Below are positions 1 to 7,887 of a stretch of 12,085 nt of DNA, in pieces. Every line of letters starts with the position of its first letter. Position 1 is the stretch's first letter. The stretch is from Gammaproteobacteria bacterium (GTDB lineage Bacteria; Pseudomonadota; Gammaproteobacteria; Methylococcales; Methylomonadaceae). Location of the stretch: the NCBI GenBank assembly GCA_024511045.1, contig JANEMG010000035.1:1-12085 (forward strand), in the 5' to 3' direction. The position numbers and the translations under genes are program-made. The notes under the pieces were generated by a model. That model ran no database searches. It was not told where the DNA came from and saw only the letters and a list, made by a program, of their open reading frames with translations.

Positions 1-430
1 GCCGACGATCGGATCCATGATGGGTATCGAATACCTGCGCGTCGTGCCCAGCACCGACCTCAACGCCACCTTTGCGCTGTCCATCAGCGTTTTTGCCCTG
101 ATTATTTTTTACAGCATCCTGATCAAGGGACCCTGGGGATTCGCCAAGGAGTTGCTGTTTCAGCCCTTCGGTCCGTGGATGCTGCCATTCAATCTGATCT
201 TGAAGTTGGTGGAGGAGATCGCCAAGCCCATTTCACTGGCGCTGCGTCTGTTCGGCAACCTCTATGCCGGAGAGTTGATTTTCATACTCATCGCCCTGTT
301 GCCTCCGCTGGTGCAGCCGCTGTTGAGTTTTCCATGGGCGATTTTTCACCTACTGATCATCACCCTGCAGGCCTTCATCTTCATGGTGCTGACCATTGTC
401 TACCTGAGTATGGCGCACGAAGATCATTAA
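1..430 (+). CDS. atpB: F0F1 ATP synthase subunit a, 5' end outside the window (partial)
   Basis: Membrane subunit a of the F0 sector forms the two proton half-channels beside the c-ring. About 142 C-terminal residues are visible; the reading frame is open to base 2 and the start lies upstream. Segments PTDLNATFALS-like, KPISLALRLFGNLYAGEL and WAIFHLLIITLQAFIFMVL align residue by residue with the E. coli protein. The essential Arg (E. coli R210) is the codon at 245-247, the Glu of AGEL (E219) and the His of IFH (H245) are present, and the protein ends in MAHEDH next to E. coli MASEEH. Two or three hydrophobic helices are visible. It is followed after 51 nt by atpE, so it belongs to the atp operon. 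Nothing is broken; the truncation is only the window edge. Confidence 0.98.
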   Translation, partial: PTIGSMMGIEYLRVVPSTDLNATFALSISVFALIIFYSILIKGPWGFAKELLFQPFGPWMLPFNLILKLVEEIAKPISLALRLFGNLYAGELIFILIALLPPLVQPLLSFPWAIFHLLIITLQAFIFMVLTIVYLSMAHEDH

Positions 431-481
431 ATTCAATTTTTCAATAACCCTTTGTCATTCAAAATACGTTTGGAGAGTATC
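429..481 (+). promoter_or_regulatory. AT-rich translation initiation region of atpE with strong Shine-Dalgarno
   Basis: The atpB-atpE gap is rich in A and T (for example ATTCAATTTTTCAATAA) and ends in GGAGAG at 472-477, four bases before the ATG at 482. In E. coli the equivalent U/A-rich leader with GGAGACTGTC before ATG raises translation of subunit c, which is needed in many copies per enzyme. The similarity of GGAGAGTATC here to that site is direct; the enhancer role is inferred from E. coli. This site also decides the atpE start over an upstream in-frame TTG at 452. Confidence 0.55.
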
Positions 482-766
482 ATGGAAATTGCATCATTAA
501 TTGCTGATGTACAAGGTCTGACTGCGATTGCGGTTGGTTTGATTCTAGGAATGGGCGCGGTAGGCACCGCGATCGGTTTTGGACTGCTGGGAGGCAAGTT
601 TCTGGAAGGCGCCGCCCGTCAGCCGGAGCTGGTACCCATGCTGCAGGTGAAGATGTTCATCGTTGCCGGTCTGCTGGATGCTGTCACCATGATCGGTGTC
701 GGTATGGCGTTGTTTTTCACATTCGCCAACCCCTTCCTTTCAGCTGTTCAGGCCGCTGCGGGTTGA
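482..766 (+). CDS. atpE: F0F1 ATP synthase subunit c (proteolipid)
   Basis: This 94-residue hairpin protein forms the rotating c-ring that carries protons through the membrane. Helix 1 (about residues 10-36) is the Gly/Ala-rich stretch GMGAVGTAIGFGLLGG; the polar loop is GAARQPEL (43-50); helix 2 (about 55-82) contains the essential carboxylate Asp66 in AGLLDAVTM. The polar residues typical of sodium-binding c subunits are not seen near it, so a proton-driven ring is expected (inference). It is about 15 residues longer than the E. coli protein (79), with a C-terminal NPFLSAVQAAAG tail, as in several other gammaproteobacteria. The ATG at 482 is chosen because it follows GGAGAG and gives the usual MEIAS-type N-terminus. 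atpF follows after 39 nt. Confidence 0.98.
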   Translation: MEIASLIADVQGLTAIAVGLILGMGAVGTAIGFGLLGGKFLEGAARQPELVPMLQVKMFIVAGLLDAVTMIGVGMALFFTFANPFLSAVQAAAG

Positions 767-805
767 TTGCAAAGATCCCATTAACGGCAATATGAGGAAT
801 ACAGC

Positions 806-1285
806 ATGAGTATCAATGCTACCCTGATCGGTCAAATGATTACCTTTGCGCTTCTGGTGTGGTTTACCATGAAGTATGTCTGGCCGCCATTGATTCAGGC
901 GCTGGAAGACCGCAAAAAGAAAATCGCCGAAGGCCTGGCTGCCGCGGAGAAGGGTCAGGAGGAGATGCGTCTGGCCGAGAAAAAAGCCATCGACGTGCTC
1001 AAGGAAGCGAAGGAGCAGTCTGCGGATATCGTCAACCTGGCGCACAAGCGTGCCAATGAAATGGTCGAGGAAACCAAGGAAACCGCCAAGCAGGAGGGTG
1101 AGCGCCTGATTGTCGCGGCCAAGGCGCAGATCGAACAGGAAATGCAGCAGGCCAAGGAAGGATTGCGAAAAGAGATCTCCAGCCTCGCCGTAGACGCCGC
1201 GGAACAGATACTGAAGGCCGAAATCGATGTTGCCAAGCACAAGGAAATCGTCGAGAACGTGGCGGACAAGCTGGGTAAAGCATAA
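806..1285 (+). CDS. atpF: F0F1 ATP synthase subunit b
   Basis: Subunit b is the peripheral stalk that holds F1 static against the rotating core. The protein has 159 residues (E. coli 156). An N-terminal membrane helix (about residues 5-26) containing LIGQMITFALLVWF and MKYVWPP is followed by a long charged, Ala/Glu/Lys-rich coiled coil (about 32-150). Arg36 in LEDRKKKIAEGL corresponds to the conserved bR36 of E. coli. A good ribosome site, GAGGAA at 794-799, lies six bases before the ATG. The stop codon overlaps the atpH start as TAATG, which suggests translational coupling of b and delta, the two stalk proteins. No oddities are seen. The single b gene agrees with a homodimeric stalk rather than the b/b' type of phototrophs. 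Confidence 0.98.
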   Translation: MSINATLIGQMITFALLVWFTMKYVWPPLIQALEDRKKKIAEGLAAAEKGQEEMRLAEKKAIDVLKEAKEQSADIVNLAHKRANEMVEETKETAKQEGERLIVAAKAQIEQEMQQAKEGLRKEISSLAVDAAEQILKAEIDVAKHKEIVENVADKLGKA

Positions 1286-1815
1286 TGACTGAACTGGCGA
1301 CATTGGCGAGGCCCTATGCGGAGGCGGTTTTCGAACGCGCGAAGGAAGCCGGAAAGACGGAACAATGGTCATCGATGCTGGCTTTTCTTGCGGCCGTGGT
1401 GCGCGACCGCGAAATGGCAGCAATTATCGACAATCCCAAGGTCAGTGACGAAGATTTGATTCGCCTGCTGCTGGATATCTGCGGTGAGCAGATCGATGTG
1501 GAAGGCGCCAACCTGATCAAGCTGCTGGTGGTCAATGGCAGGCTGACCATCGTTTCATACATTGCCCGGCTCTATGAAGAATACCGGGCCGAGGATGAAG
1601 GCTATGTCGATGTCACGATAGCGTCGGCTTTTTCCATGACCAAGGCGGAACAAAAAAAGCTCGAGGCTGCACTGGAAAAAAGGCTGGACAAGAAAGTCCA
1701 TATGAACCTGGAAGTGGACGAGTCACTGATAGGCGGTGTATTGGTGCGCGCAGGGGACACGGTCATCGACGGATCCATCAGGGGTCAGCTGCAGCAATTA
1801 GCGAAAATACTCTAA
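1285..1815 (+). CDS. atpH: F0F1 ATP synthase subunit delta
   Basis: The delta (OSCP-like) subunit caps the alpha/beta hexamer and binds the C-terminus of subunit b. It has 176 residues (E. coli 177). The N-terminal helical domain begins LARPYAEAVFERAKEAG (7-23). The C-terminal domain carries the family signature around residues 144-172, including DESLIGGVLVRAGD and IDGSIRGQLQQL. The start overlaps the atpF stop by one base, and no strong Shine-Dalgarno precedes it, so it is probably translated by reinitiation after atpF (inference). atpA follows after 21 nt. The gene appears intact. Confidence 0.97.
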   Translation: MTELATLARPYAEAVFERAKEAGKTEQWSSMLAFLAAVVRDREMAAIIDNPKVSDEDLIRLLLDICGEQIDVEGANLIKLLVVNGRLTIVSYIARLYEEYRAEDEGYVDVTIASAFSMTKAEQKKLEAALEKRLDKKVHMNLEVDESLIGGVLVRAGDTVIDGSIRGQLQQLAKIL

Positions 1816-1836
1816 ATTAAGAGTGAGAAAAAGAAC

Positions 1837-3378
<1,542 letters not shown>

Positions 3379-3389
3379 GGAATTCAGAC

Positions 3390-4253
3390 ATGGCTGTTGG
3401 CAAAGAAATCCGTACCAAGATCACCAGTATCAAGAATACGCAGAAGATCACTCGGGCAATGGAAATGGTTGCCGCGAGCAAGATGCGCAAGACCCAGAAC
3501 CGGATGCAGGCGACGCGTCCCTACGCCGTGAAAATGGCCCAGATCATCAAACATCTGGCGCATGCCAATCCGGAATACAGGCACCCCTACCTGCAGGAAC
3601 GTACTACTCGCCGTGTCGGCGTGATCATCATCTCCTCCGACAGGGGGCTGTGCGGCGGTCTGAACGCCAACCTGTTCAGGAAAACCATCACCCGGTTCAA
3701 GCAGTGGGAAAAGGACGGCATCGGCATCGAACTGTGCACGATAGGCAGCAAGGCAAGCGGGTTTTTCAGCAATCTGGGAGCCAATATCTCCGGTCAGGCA
3801 CTGAAGCTGGGCGACACGCCGCATCTGCAGGACATCATCGGCGTGATCAAGATCATGCTGGATGCCTACGCTGAAGGCAAAATCGATGAATTACACGTGA
3901 TCTATAACGAATTCATCAACACCATGACCCAGCAGCCCACCGTGCAGCAGCTGATTCCTGTGCGGCAGGCGGAACAGATCGAGGAATTTCCCGAACACTG
4001 GGACTATATCTATGAACCCGATGCCAAGGAGGTTCTGGACAATCTGATGACGCGCTATATCGAATCCATCGTCTATCAGGGTCTGGTGGAAAACAATGCC
4101 TGTGAGCAGGCAGCCAGAATGGTGGCGATGAAAAGCGCATCGGACAATGCCGGGAAACTCATCGATGAACTGCAGCTGGTATACAACAAAGCCAGGCAGG
4201 CCGCCATTACCCAGGAAATTTCAGAAATTGTTGCCGGAGCCGCTGCCGTCTAG
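3390..4253 (+). CDS. atpG: F0F1 ATP synthase subunit gamma
   Basis: Gamma is the central rotor shaft that turns inside the alpha/beta hexamer and contacts the c-ring. It has 287 residues, equal to E. coli. The N-terminal coiled-coil strand carries KNTQKITRAMEMVAASKM (15-32). The Rossmann-like middle domain contains the conserved SSDRGLCGGLN (82-92). The C-terminal helix includes AARMVAMKSASDNAG and ends in QEISEIVAGAAAV, the family hallmark. AAGGAA at 3377-3382 stands seven bases before the ATG and overlaps the atpA stop. A 46-nt gap with a second strong ribosome site separates it from atpD. No truncation or frameshift is seen. Confidence 0.98.
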   Translation: MAVGKEIRTKITSIKNTQKITRAMEMVAASKMRKTQNRMQATRPYAVKMAQIIKHLAHANPEYRHPYLQERTTRRVGVIIISSDRGLCGGLNANLFRKTITRFKQWEKDGIGIELCTIGSKASGFFSNLGANISGQALKLGDTPHLQDIIGVIKIMLDAYAEGKIDELHVIYNEFINTMTQQPTVQQLIPVRQAEQIEEFPEHWDYIYEPDAKEVLDNLMTRYIESIVYQGLVENNACEQAARMVAMKSASDNAGKLIDELQLVYNKARQAAITQEISEIVAGAAAV

Positions 4254-4299
4254 GCGTATGTAAACGAATTGAAAAAATGAATTTAAAGAGGACGAAACC

Positions 4300-5682
4300 A
4301 TGAGCTCGGGTAAAATCGTGCAAATAATTGGTGCGGTCGTGGACGTGGAATTCCCGCGTGAAAGCCTGCCAAAAGTATACGACGCACTGAAAGTAGAAGG
4401 TAGAGATATCGTTTTGGAAGTGCAGCAGCAGCTGGGCGACGGCGTGGCCAGAACGATTGCCATGGGCACCACCGACGGGTTGAGCAGGGGCTTGAGCGTG
4501 AGCAATTCCGGTGCGCCCATTACCGTGCCGGTGGGCAAGGAAACGCTGGGCAGGATCATGAACGTCCTGGGACAGCCTATCGATGAAAAGGGCCCGATCG
4601 GTGAAAAAGACTCCTGGGCCATTCACCGCAAGGCGCCTTCCTACGATGAACAGGCACCGGCCAATGAATTGCTGGAAACCGGCATCAAGGTGATCGATCT
4701 GGTCTGCCCCTTTGCCAAGGGCGGCAAGGTCGGCCTGTTTGGCGGTGCCGGCGTGGGCAAGACCGTCAACATGATGGAGCTGATCCGCAACATCGCCATC
4801 GAGCACAGCGGCTTCTCGGTATTCGCCGGCGTCGGTGAACGTACCCGTGAAGGCAACGACTTCTACCATGAAATGACCGACTCCAACGTCATCGACAAGG
4901 TGTCGCTGGTGTACGGGCAGATGAACGAGCCTCCCGGCAACCGTTTGCGCGTGGCGCTGACCGGATTGACCATGGCGGAATATTTCCGCGATGAAGGCAG
5001 GGATGTGCTGTTCTTCGTCGACAACATCTACCGTTACACGCTGGCCGGTACTGAAGTGTCGGCCCTGTTGGGACGTATGCCTTCCGCGGTGGGCTACCAG
5101 CCGAATCTGGCGGAAGAAATGGGGGTTCTGCAGGAGCGCATCACATCCACGAAAACCGGTTCGATCACATCCATCCAGGCGGTCTACGTGCCTGCCGACG
5201 ATCTGACCGACCCCTCCCCTGCGACCACTTTCGCGCATCTGGATGCCACCGTGGTGCTGTCCCGGCAGATTGCCGAACTGGGCATCTATCCTGCGGTCGA
5301 TCCGCTGGATTCCACCAGCAGACAGCTGGATCCACTGGTCATAGGGCATGAACACTACGAAGTGGCGCGCGCCGTGCAGGGTACGCTGCAGCGCTACAAG
5401 GAATTGCGCGACATCATCGCCATCCTGGGCATGGACGAATTGTCCGAAGAGGACAAGTTGACCGTATCCCGGGCCAGAAAGATTCAACGCTTTCTGTCCC
5501 AGCCCTTCTTCGTCGCCGAGGTCTTCACCGGATCGCCGGGCAAATATGTGTCACTGAAGGACACCATTGCCGGCTTCAAGGGCATCGTGGAGGGCGAATA
5601 CGACAGTATTCCCGAGCAGGCCTTCTACATGGTGGGCAGCATCGACGAAGCGCTGGAAAAAGCCAAGACGATGGCAGGTTAA
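4300..5682 (+). CDS. atpD: F0F1 ATP synthase subunit beta (catalytic)
   Basis: Beta carries the catalytic site for ATP synthesis from ADP and phosphate. It has 460 residues, equal to E. coli. The P-loop GGAGVGKT is at 148-155, the catalytic GERTREG at about 179-185 (E180, R181) and the Walker B region FFVDNIYRYTLAG at about 238-250. SALLGRMPSAVGYQP and the conserved C-terminal DELSEED follow, the latter being the torque-related segment that contacts gamma. AGAGGA at 4287-4292 lies seven bases before the ATG, the best ribosome site in the operon apart from atpE, in keeping with the three copies needed per enzyme. atpC starts 21 nt downstream. Confidence 0.99.
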   Translation: MSSGKIVQIIGAVVDVEFPRESLPKVYDALKVEGRDIVLEVQQQLGDGVARTIAMGTTDGLSRGLSVSNSGAPITVPVGKETLGRIMNVLGQPIDEKGPIGEKDSWAIHRKAPSYDEQAPANELLETGIKVIDLVCPFAKGGKVGLFGGAGVGKTVNMMELIRNIAIEHSGFSVFAGVGERTREGNDFYHEMTDSNVIDKVSLVYGQMNEPPGNRLRVALTGLTMAEYFRDEGRDVLFFVDNIYRYTLAGTEVSALLGRMPSAVGYQPNLAEEMGVLQERITSTKTGSITSIQAVYVPADDLTDPSPATTFAHLDATVVLSRQIAELGIYPAVDPLDSTSRQLDPLVIGHEHYEVARAVQGTLQRYKELRDIIAILGMDELSEEDKLTVSRARKIQRFLSQPFFVAEVFTGSPGKYVSLKDTIAGFKGIVEGEYDSIPEQAFYMVGSIDEALEKAKTMAG

Positions 5683-5703
5683 AATTCCCCTGGAATCGAA
5701 ACT

Positions 5704-6126
5704 ATGACAATGACCATACATGTAGATATCGTAAGCGCCGAGCAGGAAATCTATTCGGGACAGGCGGAGATGGTGTTCGCCCCTGCCCTGCTGGGCGAAG
5801 TCGGTATAGCTCCGCGCCACGCGCCGTTGATCACCATGCTCATGCCGGGCGAGGTCCGGGTCAAGGTGGATGAAGAGGAAGATCATGCCTTTTTTGTTTC
5901 CGGGGGCATGCTGGAAGTGCAGCCGCATGTCGTGACCGTTCTCGCCGACACCGCGATCAGGGCCAAGGATATCGACGAGGCGGCGGCCCTGGAAGCCAAG
6001 GCCAAGGCGGAGGAGGAACTCGCCGACAGGTCGGGTCAGATCGATTACGCCAGGGCGCAGGCGCAACTTGCCGAGGCGATCATGCAGTTGAGGACACTGG
6101 ACAGACTGCGCAAACGTGGGAGATAA
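5704..6126 (+). CDS. atpC: F0F1 ATP synthase subunit epsilon
   Basis: Epsilon sits on the rotor, couples gamma to the c-ring and can inhibit ATP hydrolysis through its C-terminal helices. It has 140 residues (E. coli 139). The N-terminal beta-sandwich begins MTIHVDIVSAEQEIYSG and contains GEVGIAPRHAPLIT and GGMLEVQPHVVTVLADTAIR. The C-terminal helical hairpin (about 90-140) is Ala/Glu-rich and ends in LRTLDRLRKRGR. The start at 5704 follows a weak GGAA (5692-5695); a second in-frame ATG two codons later is possible but gives a slightly short N-terminus. It is the last atp gene; the intrinsic terminator begins 30 nt after its stop. Confidence 0.97.
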   Translation: MTMTIHVDIVSAEQEIYSGQAEMVFAPALLGEVGIAPRHAPLITMLMPGEVRVKVDEEEDHAFFVSGGMLEVQPHVVTVLADTAIRAKDIDEAAALEAKAKAEEELADRSGQIDYARAQAQLAEAIMQLRTLDRLRKRGR

Positions 6127-6156
6127 TCGCTGCTCCAGCAGATGCTTTTGACAGAG

Positions 6157-6194
6157 CCCGGCAATGTGGTTGACACCATGTTACCGGGTTTTTT
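6157..6194 (+). terminator. Intrinsic terminator of the atp operon
   Basis: The arms CCCGGCAATGTGGT (6157-6170) and ACCATGTTACCGGG (6175-6188) form a 14-position stem with one C/A mismatch and two G-U wobbles, a four-base loop TGAC and a following run of six T (6189-6194). The two wobbles would become A/C mismatches on the opposite strand, and the T run lies on this side, so it acts on + strand transcripts. Its position 30 nt after the atpC stop makes it the end of the atp transcript and implies that glmUS has its own promoter or depends on read-through. Confidence 0.9.
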
Positions 6195-6243
6195 CGTTAG
6201 CAATAATCGTTGTTCGAGAAGCGGCGTTTTGTCTCCCTGCAAT

Positions 6244-6364
6244 TGCCCGGGTGGCAGCAACGGACCTGCTGCAACGGGATTTTGAAAAACAGCAGGAATC
6301 ACCTAACCTTAATATCTATACCGTTCTGTCCGCAGATAATACGCGCAATTAGTGTGCCCGGGTG
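6244..6364 (+). repeat. Direct repeat of TGCCCGGGTG in the glmU leader
   Basis: The ten-base word TGCCCGGGTG occurs at 6244-6253 and again at 6355-6364, 111 bases apart on the same strand. A GCAATT lies just before each copy (6239-6244 and 6345-6350). The core CCCGGG is itself a palindrome. The surrounding bases do not align well, so a true segment duplication is doubtful; a pair of protein-binding sites or chance are alternatives. Confidence 0.35.
6254..6296 (+). repeat. Nested, mutually exclusive inverted repeats in the glmU leader
   Basis: GCAGCA (6254-6259) pairs perfectly with TGCTGC (6267-6272) around a seven-base loop. CCTGCTG (6265-6271), which overlaps that right arm, pairs perfectly with CAGCAGG (6290-6296) around an 18-base loop. 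The two hairpins cannot form together. The word GCAACGG is also repeated at 6257-6263 and 6271-6277. No T run follows either hairpin, so they are not simple terminators. Whether the region is transcribed is unknown. Confidence 0.4.
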
Positions 6365-6430
6365 ACTGAGCGCTGCAGAAAAAATCGTTTGGCAGAACAC
6401 ACGACATGTGAAGGCCAACAGCGCGCGGTA

Positions 6431-6457
6431 TGGTCAGTATGACGATAGTGCTGATCG
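6431..6457 (+). promoter_or_regulatory. Candidate RNA hairpin in the glmU 5' leader
   Basis: TGGTCAGTAT (6431-6440) can pair with GTGCTGATCG (6448-6457) around the loop GACGATA, giving ten pairs of which four are G-U. The wobbles only work in RNA read from the + strand, the direction of glmU. It ends 58 bases before the glmU ATG and is not followed by a T run. With four wobbles the stem is only moderately stable, and chance is a real alternative. Confidence 0.22.
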
Positions 6458-6515
6458 GGTAGGTGTTGTGCCACGATTCAAATATTATTCGACATTGATT
6501 TAAGGAATACGCAGA

Positions 6516-7886
6516 ATGGCGACGACCACGATAATTCTCGCTGCGGGTCAGGGTACCCGGATGCAATCTTCCAGGCCAAAAATTCTACATAAAATTGCCG
6601 ACAAGGCCTTGCTCGAGCATGTCGTCGATACCAGTCGGCAGCTGCAAGACAACAAAACCGTCGTCGTCTATGGGCATGGCGCCGAACAGGTGCTGCAGGA
6701 GCTGCAGCATCTCGCTGTCCAGTGGATAGAACAGGAACAGCAGCTGGGTACCGGTCATGCCGTACAGCAGGCAGTGCAGTTCATCGGTGATGACGATACG
6801 ATTTTGATACTTTACGGGGACGTGCCGCTGCTGAAACTGGCGACAGTACAGGGTTTGCTGCAGCAGGTGGGCGAAAATTCCCTGGGGCTTCTGACCGTCG
6901 ATCTGGATGATCCCAGCGGCTACGGCAGAATAATCCGGGATGAAAACGGCCAGGTGATCAGAATCGTCGAGGACAAGGATGCCTCGCCGGAGCAGAAAGC
7001 GATCACGGAAGGCAATACCGGCATCATCGCCGTCAATGGCCGGCGTCTGAAAAACTGGCTTGCCAGGCTGGAAAACGACAATGCCCAGGGCGAATACTAT
7101 TTGACCGATATAATCGAAATGGCCGTCGAAGATGGCATGACCATAGCCACGGCGCAACCGGACAATGCCGACGAGGTGCTTGGCATCAACGACCGCCGGC
7201 AGCTCGCTCATATAGAGAGAGCCTATCAAAGACAGCAGGCAGAAGCCTTGATGAGCCAGGGAGTCAGCTTCCGGGACCCGCAGCGCTTCGATCTGCGTGG
7301 TACGATAAAAAGTATTGGCCGCGATGTGGAAATTGATGTCAATGTCGTTCTCAGCGGCGAAATCAGTATTGGCAGCAATGTGAAAATCGGAGCCAACTGC
7401 TGCATTACCGATACCGTGATCGAAGACGATGTGGAAATACTGCCCAATTGCGTCATCGAAAATTCCTTTTTGGGTGCTGCCTGCTGTATCGGACCTTTTG
7501 CCAGGTTGCGGCCGGGGGCCCGGTTGGACAGACAGGTGAAGGTAGGCAATTTCGTGGAAATCAAAAAATCCAGGGTGGCGCAGGGAAGCAAGATCAATCA
7601 TTTGAGCTATATCGGCGATACCCTGGTGGGCAGCGGTGTGAATATCGGCGCGGGAACCATTACCTGCAATTATGACGGCGTCAACAAGCATCAGACCATC
7701 ATCGAGGACGGGGCTTTCATTGGTTCCAATACACAGCTGGTGGCCCCGGTCACGGTGGGAAAAAATGCCACCATTGGTGCGGGTTCGATTATTACCAGGG
7801 CAGCACCGACCGAAAAGCTGACCTTGACCCGGGCCAAACAGGTCAGTGTAGAAGGCTGGCAGCGACCGGTCAAACAGGAGAAGTAG
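6516..7886 (+). CDS. glmU: Bifunctional GlcNAc-1-phosphate uridyltransferase / glucosamine-1-phosphate N-acetyltransferase
   Basis: GlmU acetylates GlcN-1-P with acetyl-CoA and then transfers UMP from UTP to make UDP-GlcNAc, the cytoplasmic precursor of peptidoglycan and lipid A. It has 456 residues, the same as E. coli. The N-terminal uridyltransferase domain (about 1-228) shows LAAGQGTRM (8-16), K22, QLGTGHAVQQA (76-86), YGDVPL (100-105, Mg-binding D102) and GINDRRQL (N225). The C-terminal left-handed beta-helix (about 250-456) has hexapeptide repeats, RLRPGARL, NFVEIKKS, catalytic-base His362 in NHLSYIGD and GAGTITCNYDG (378-388). AAGGAA at 6502-6507 is eight bases before the ATG. glmS begins one base after the stop, so they form an operon. 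Confidence 0.98.
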   Translation: MATTTIILAAGQGTRMQSSRPKILHKIADKALLEHVVDTSRQLQDNKTVVVYGHGAEQVLQELQHLAVQWIEQEQQLGTGHAVQQAVQFIGDDDTILILYGDVPLLKLATVQGLLQQVGENSLGLLTVDLDDPSGYGRIIRDENGQVIRIVEDKDASPEQKAITEGNTGIIAVNGRRLKNWLARLENDNAQGEYYLTDIIEMAVEDGMTIATAQPDNADEVLGINDRRQLAHIERAYQRQQAEALMSQGVSFRDPQRFDLRGTIKSIGRDVEIDVNVVLSGEISIGSNVKIGANCCITDTVIEDDVEILPNCVIENSFLGAACCIGPFARLRPGARLDRQVKVGNFVEIKKSRVAQGSKINHLSYIGDTLVGSGVNIGAGTITCNYDGVNKHQTIIEDGAFIGSNTQLVAPVTVGKNATIGAGSIITRAAPTEKLTLTRAKQVSVEGWQRPVKQEK

Positions 7887-7887
7887 C

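Larger units (their letters stand above)
6195..6515 (+). other. Gene-free leader region upstream of glmU
   Basis: About 320 bases lie between the atp terminator and glmU. I find no convincing coding sequence, tRNA or other known RNA. The stretch contains AT-rich spots that might serve as -10 elements (TTAATATCTATA at 6309-6320, GATAAT at 6335-6340, TATTAT at 6483-6488), but none has a matching -35 at proper spacing, so no promoter is assigned. It also holds the repeats and hairpins listed separately. In E. coli the equivalent gap carries the glmU promoters controlled by NagC; nothing here allows that to be claimed. Confidence 0.6.

Noticed and set aside
452..481. An upstream TTG start that would lengthen subunit c by ten residues
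   Set aside because: The extra residues are not found in the family, and GGAGAG is placed for the ATG at 482.
4207..5487. A 426-codon minus-strand open frame opposite atpD
   Set aside because: It is an antisense shadow of a strongly conserved gene with no recognisable protein features.
6148..6175. Two TTGACA words (6148-6153 and 6170-6175) that look like -35 promoter boxes
   Set aside because: No -10-like hexamer lies 16-19 bases downstream of either, and the second is part of the terminator hairpin and loop.
6164..6352. A 62-codon + strand open frame in the atpC-glmU gap
   Set aside because: Its ATG lies inside the terminator stem, it has no ribosome site, and the product looks like random sequence.
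6480..6501. An AAAT...ATTT dyad just upstream of the glmU ribosome site, considered as a NagC-type operator
   Set aside because: Only four bases of each arm match and the known consensus is not met, so it is not distinguishable from AT-rich background.
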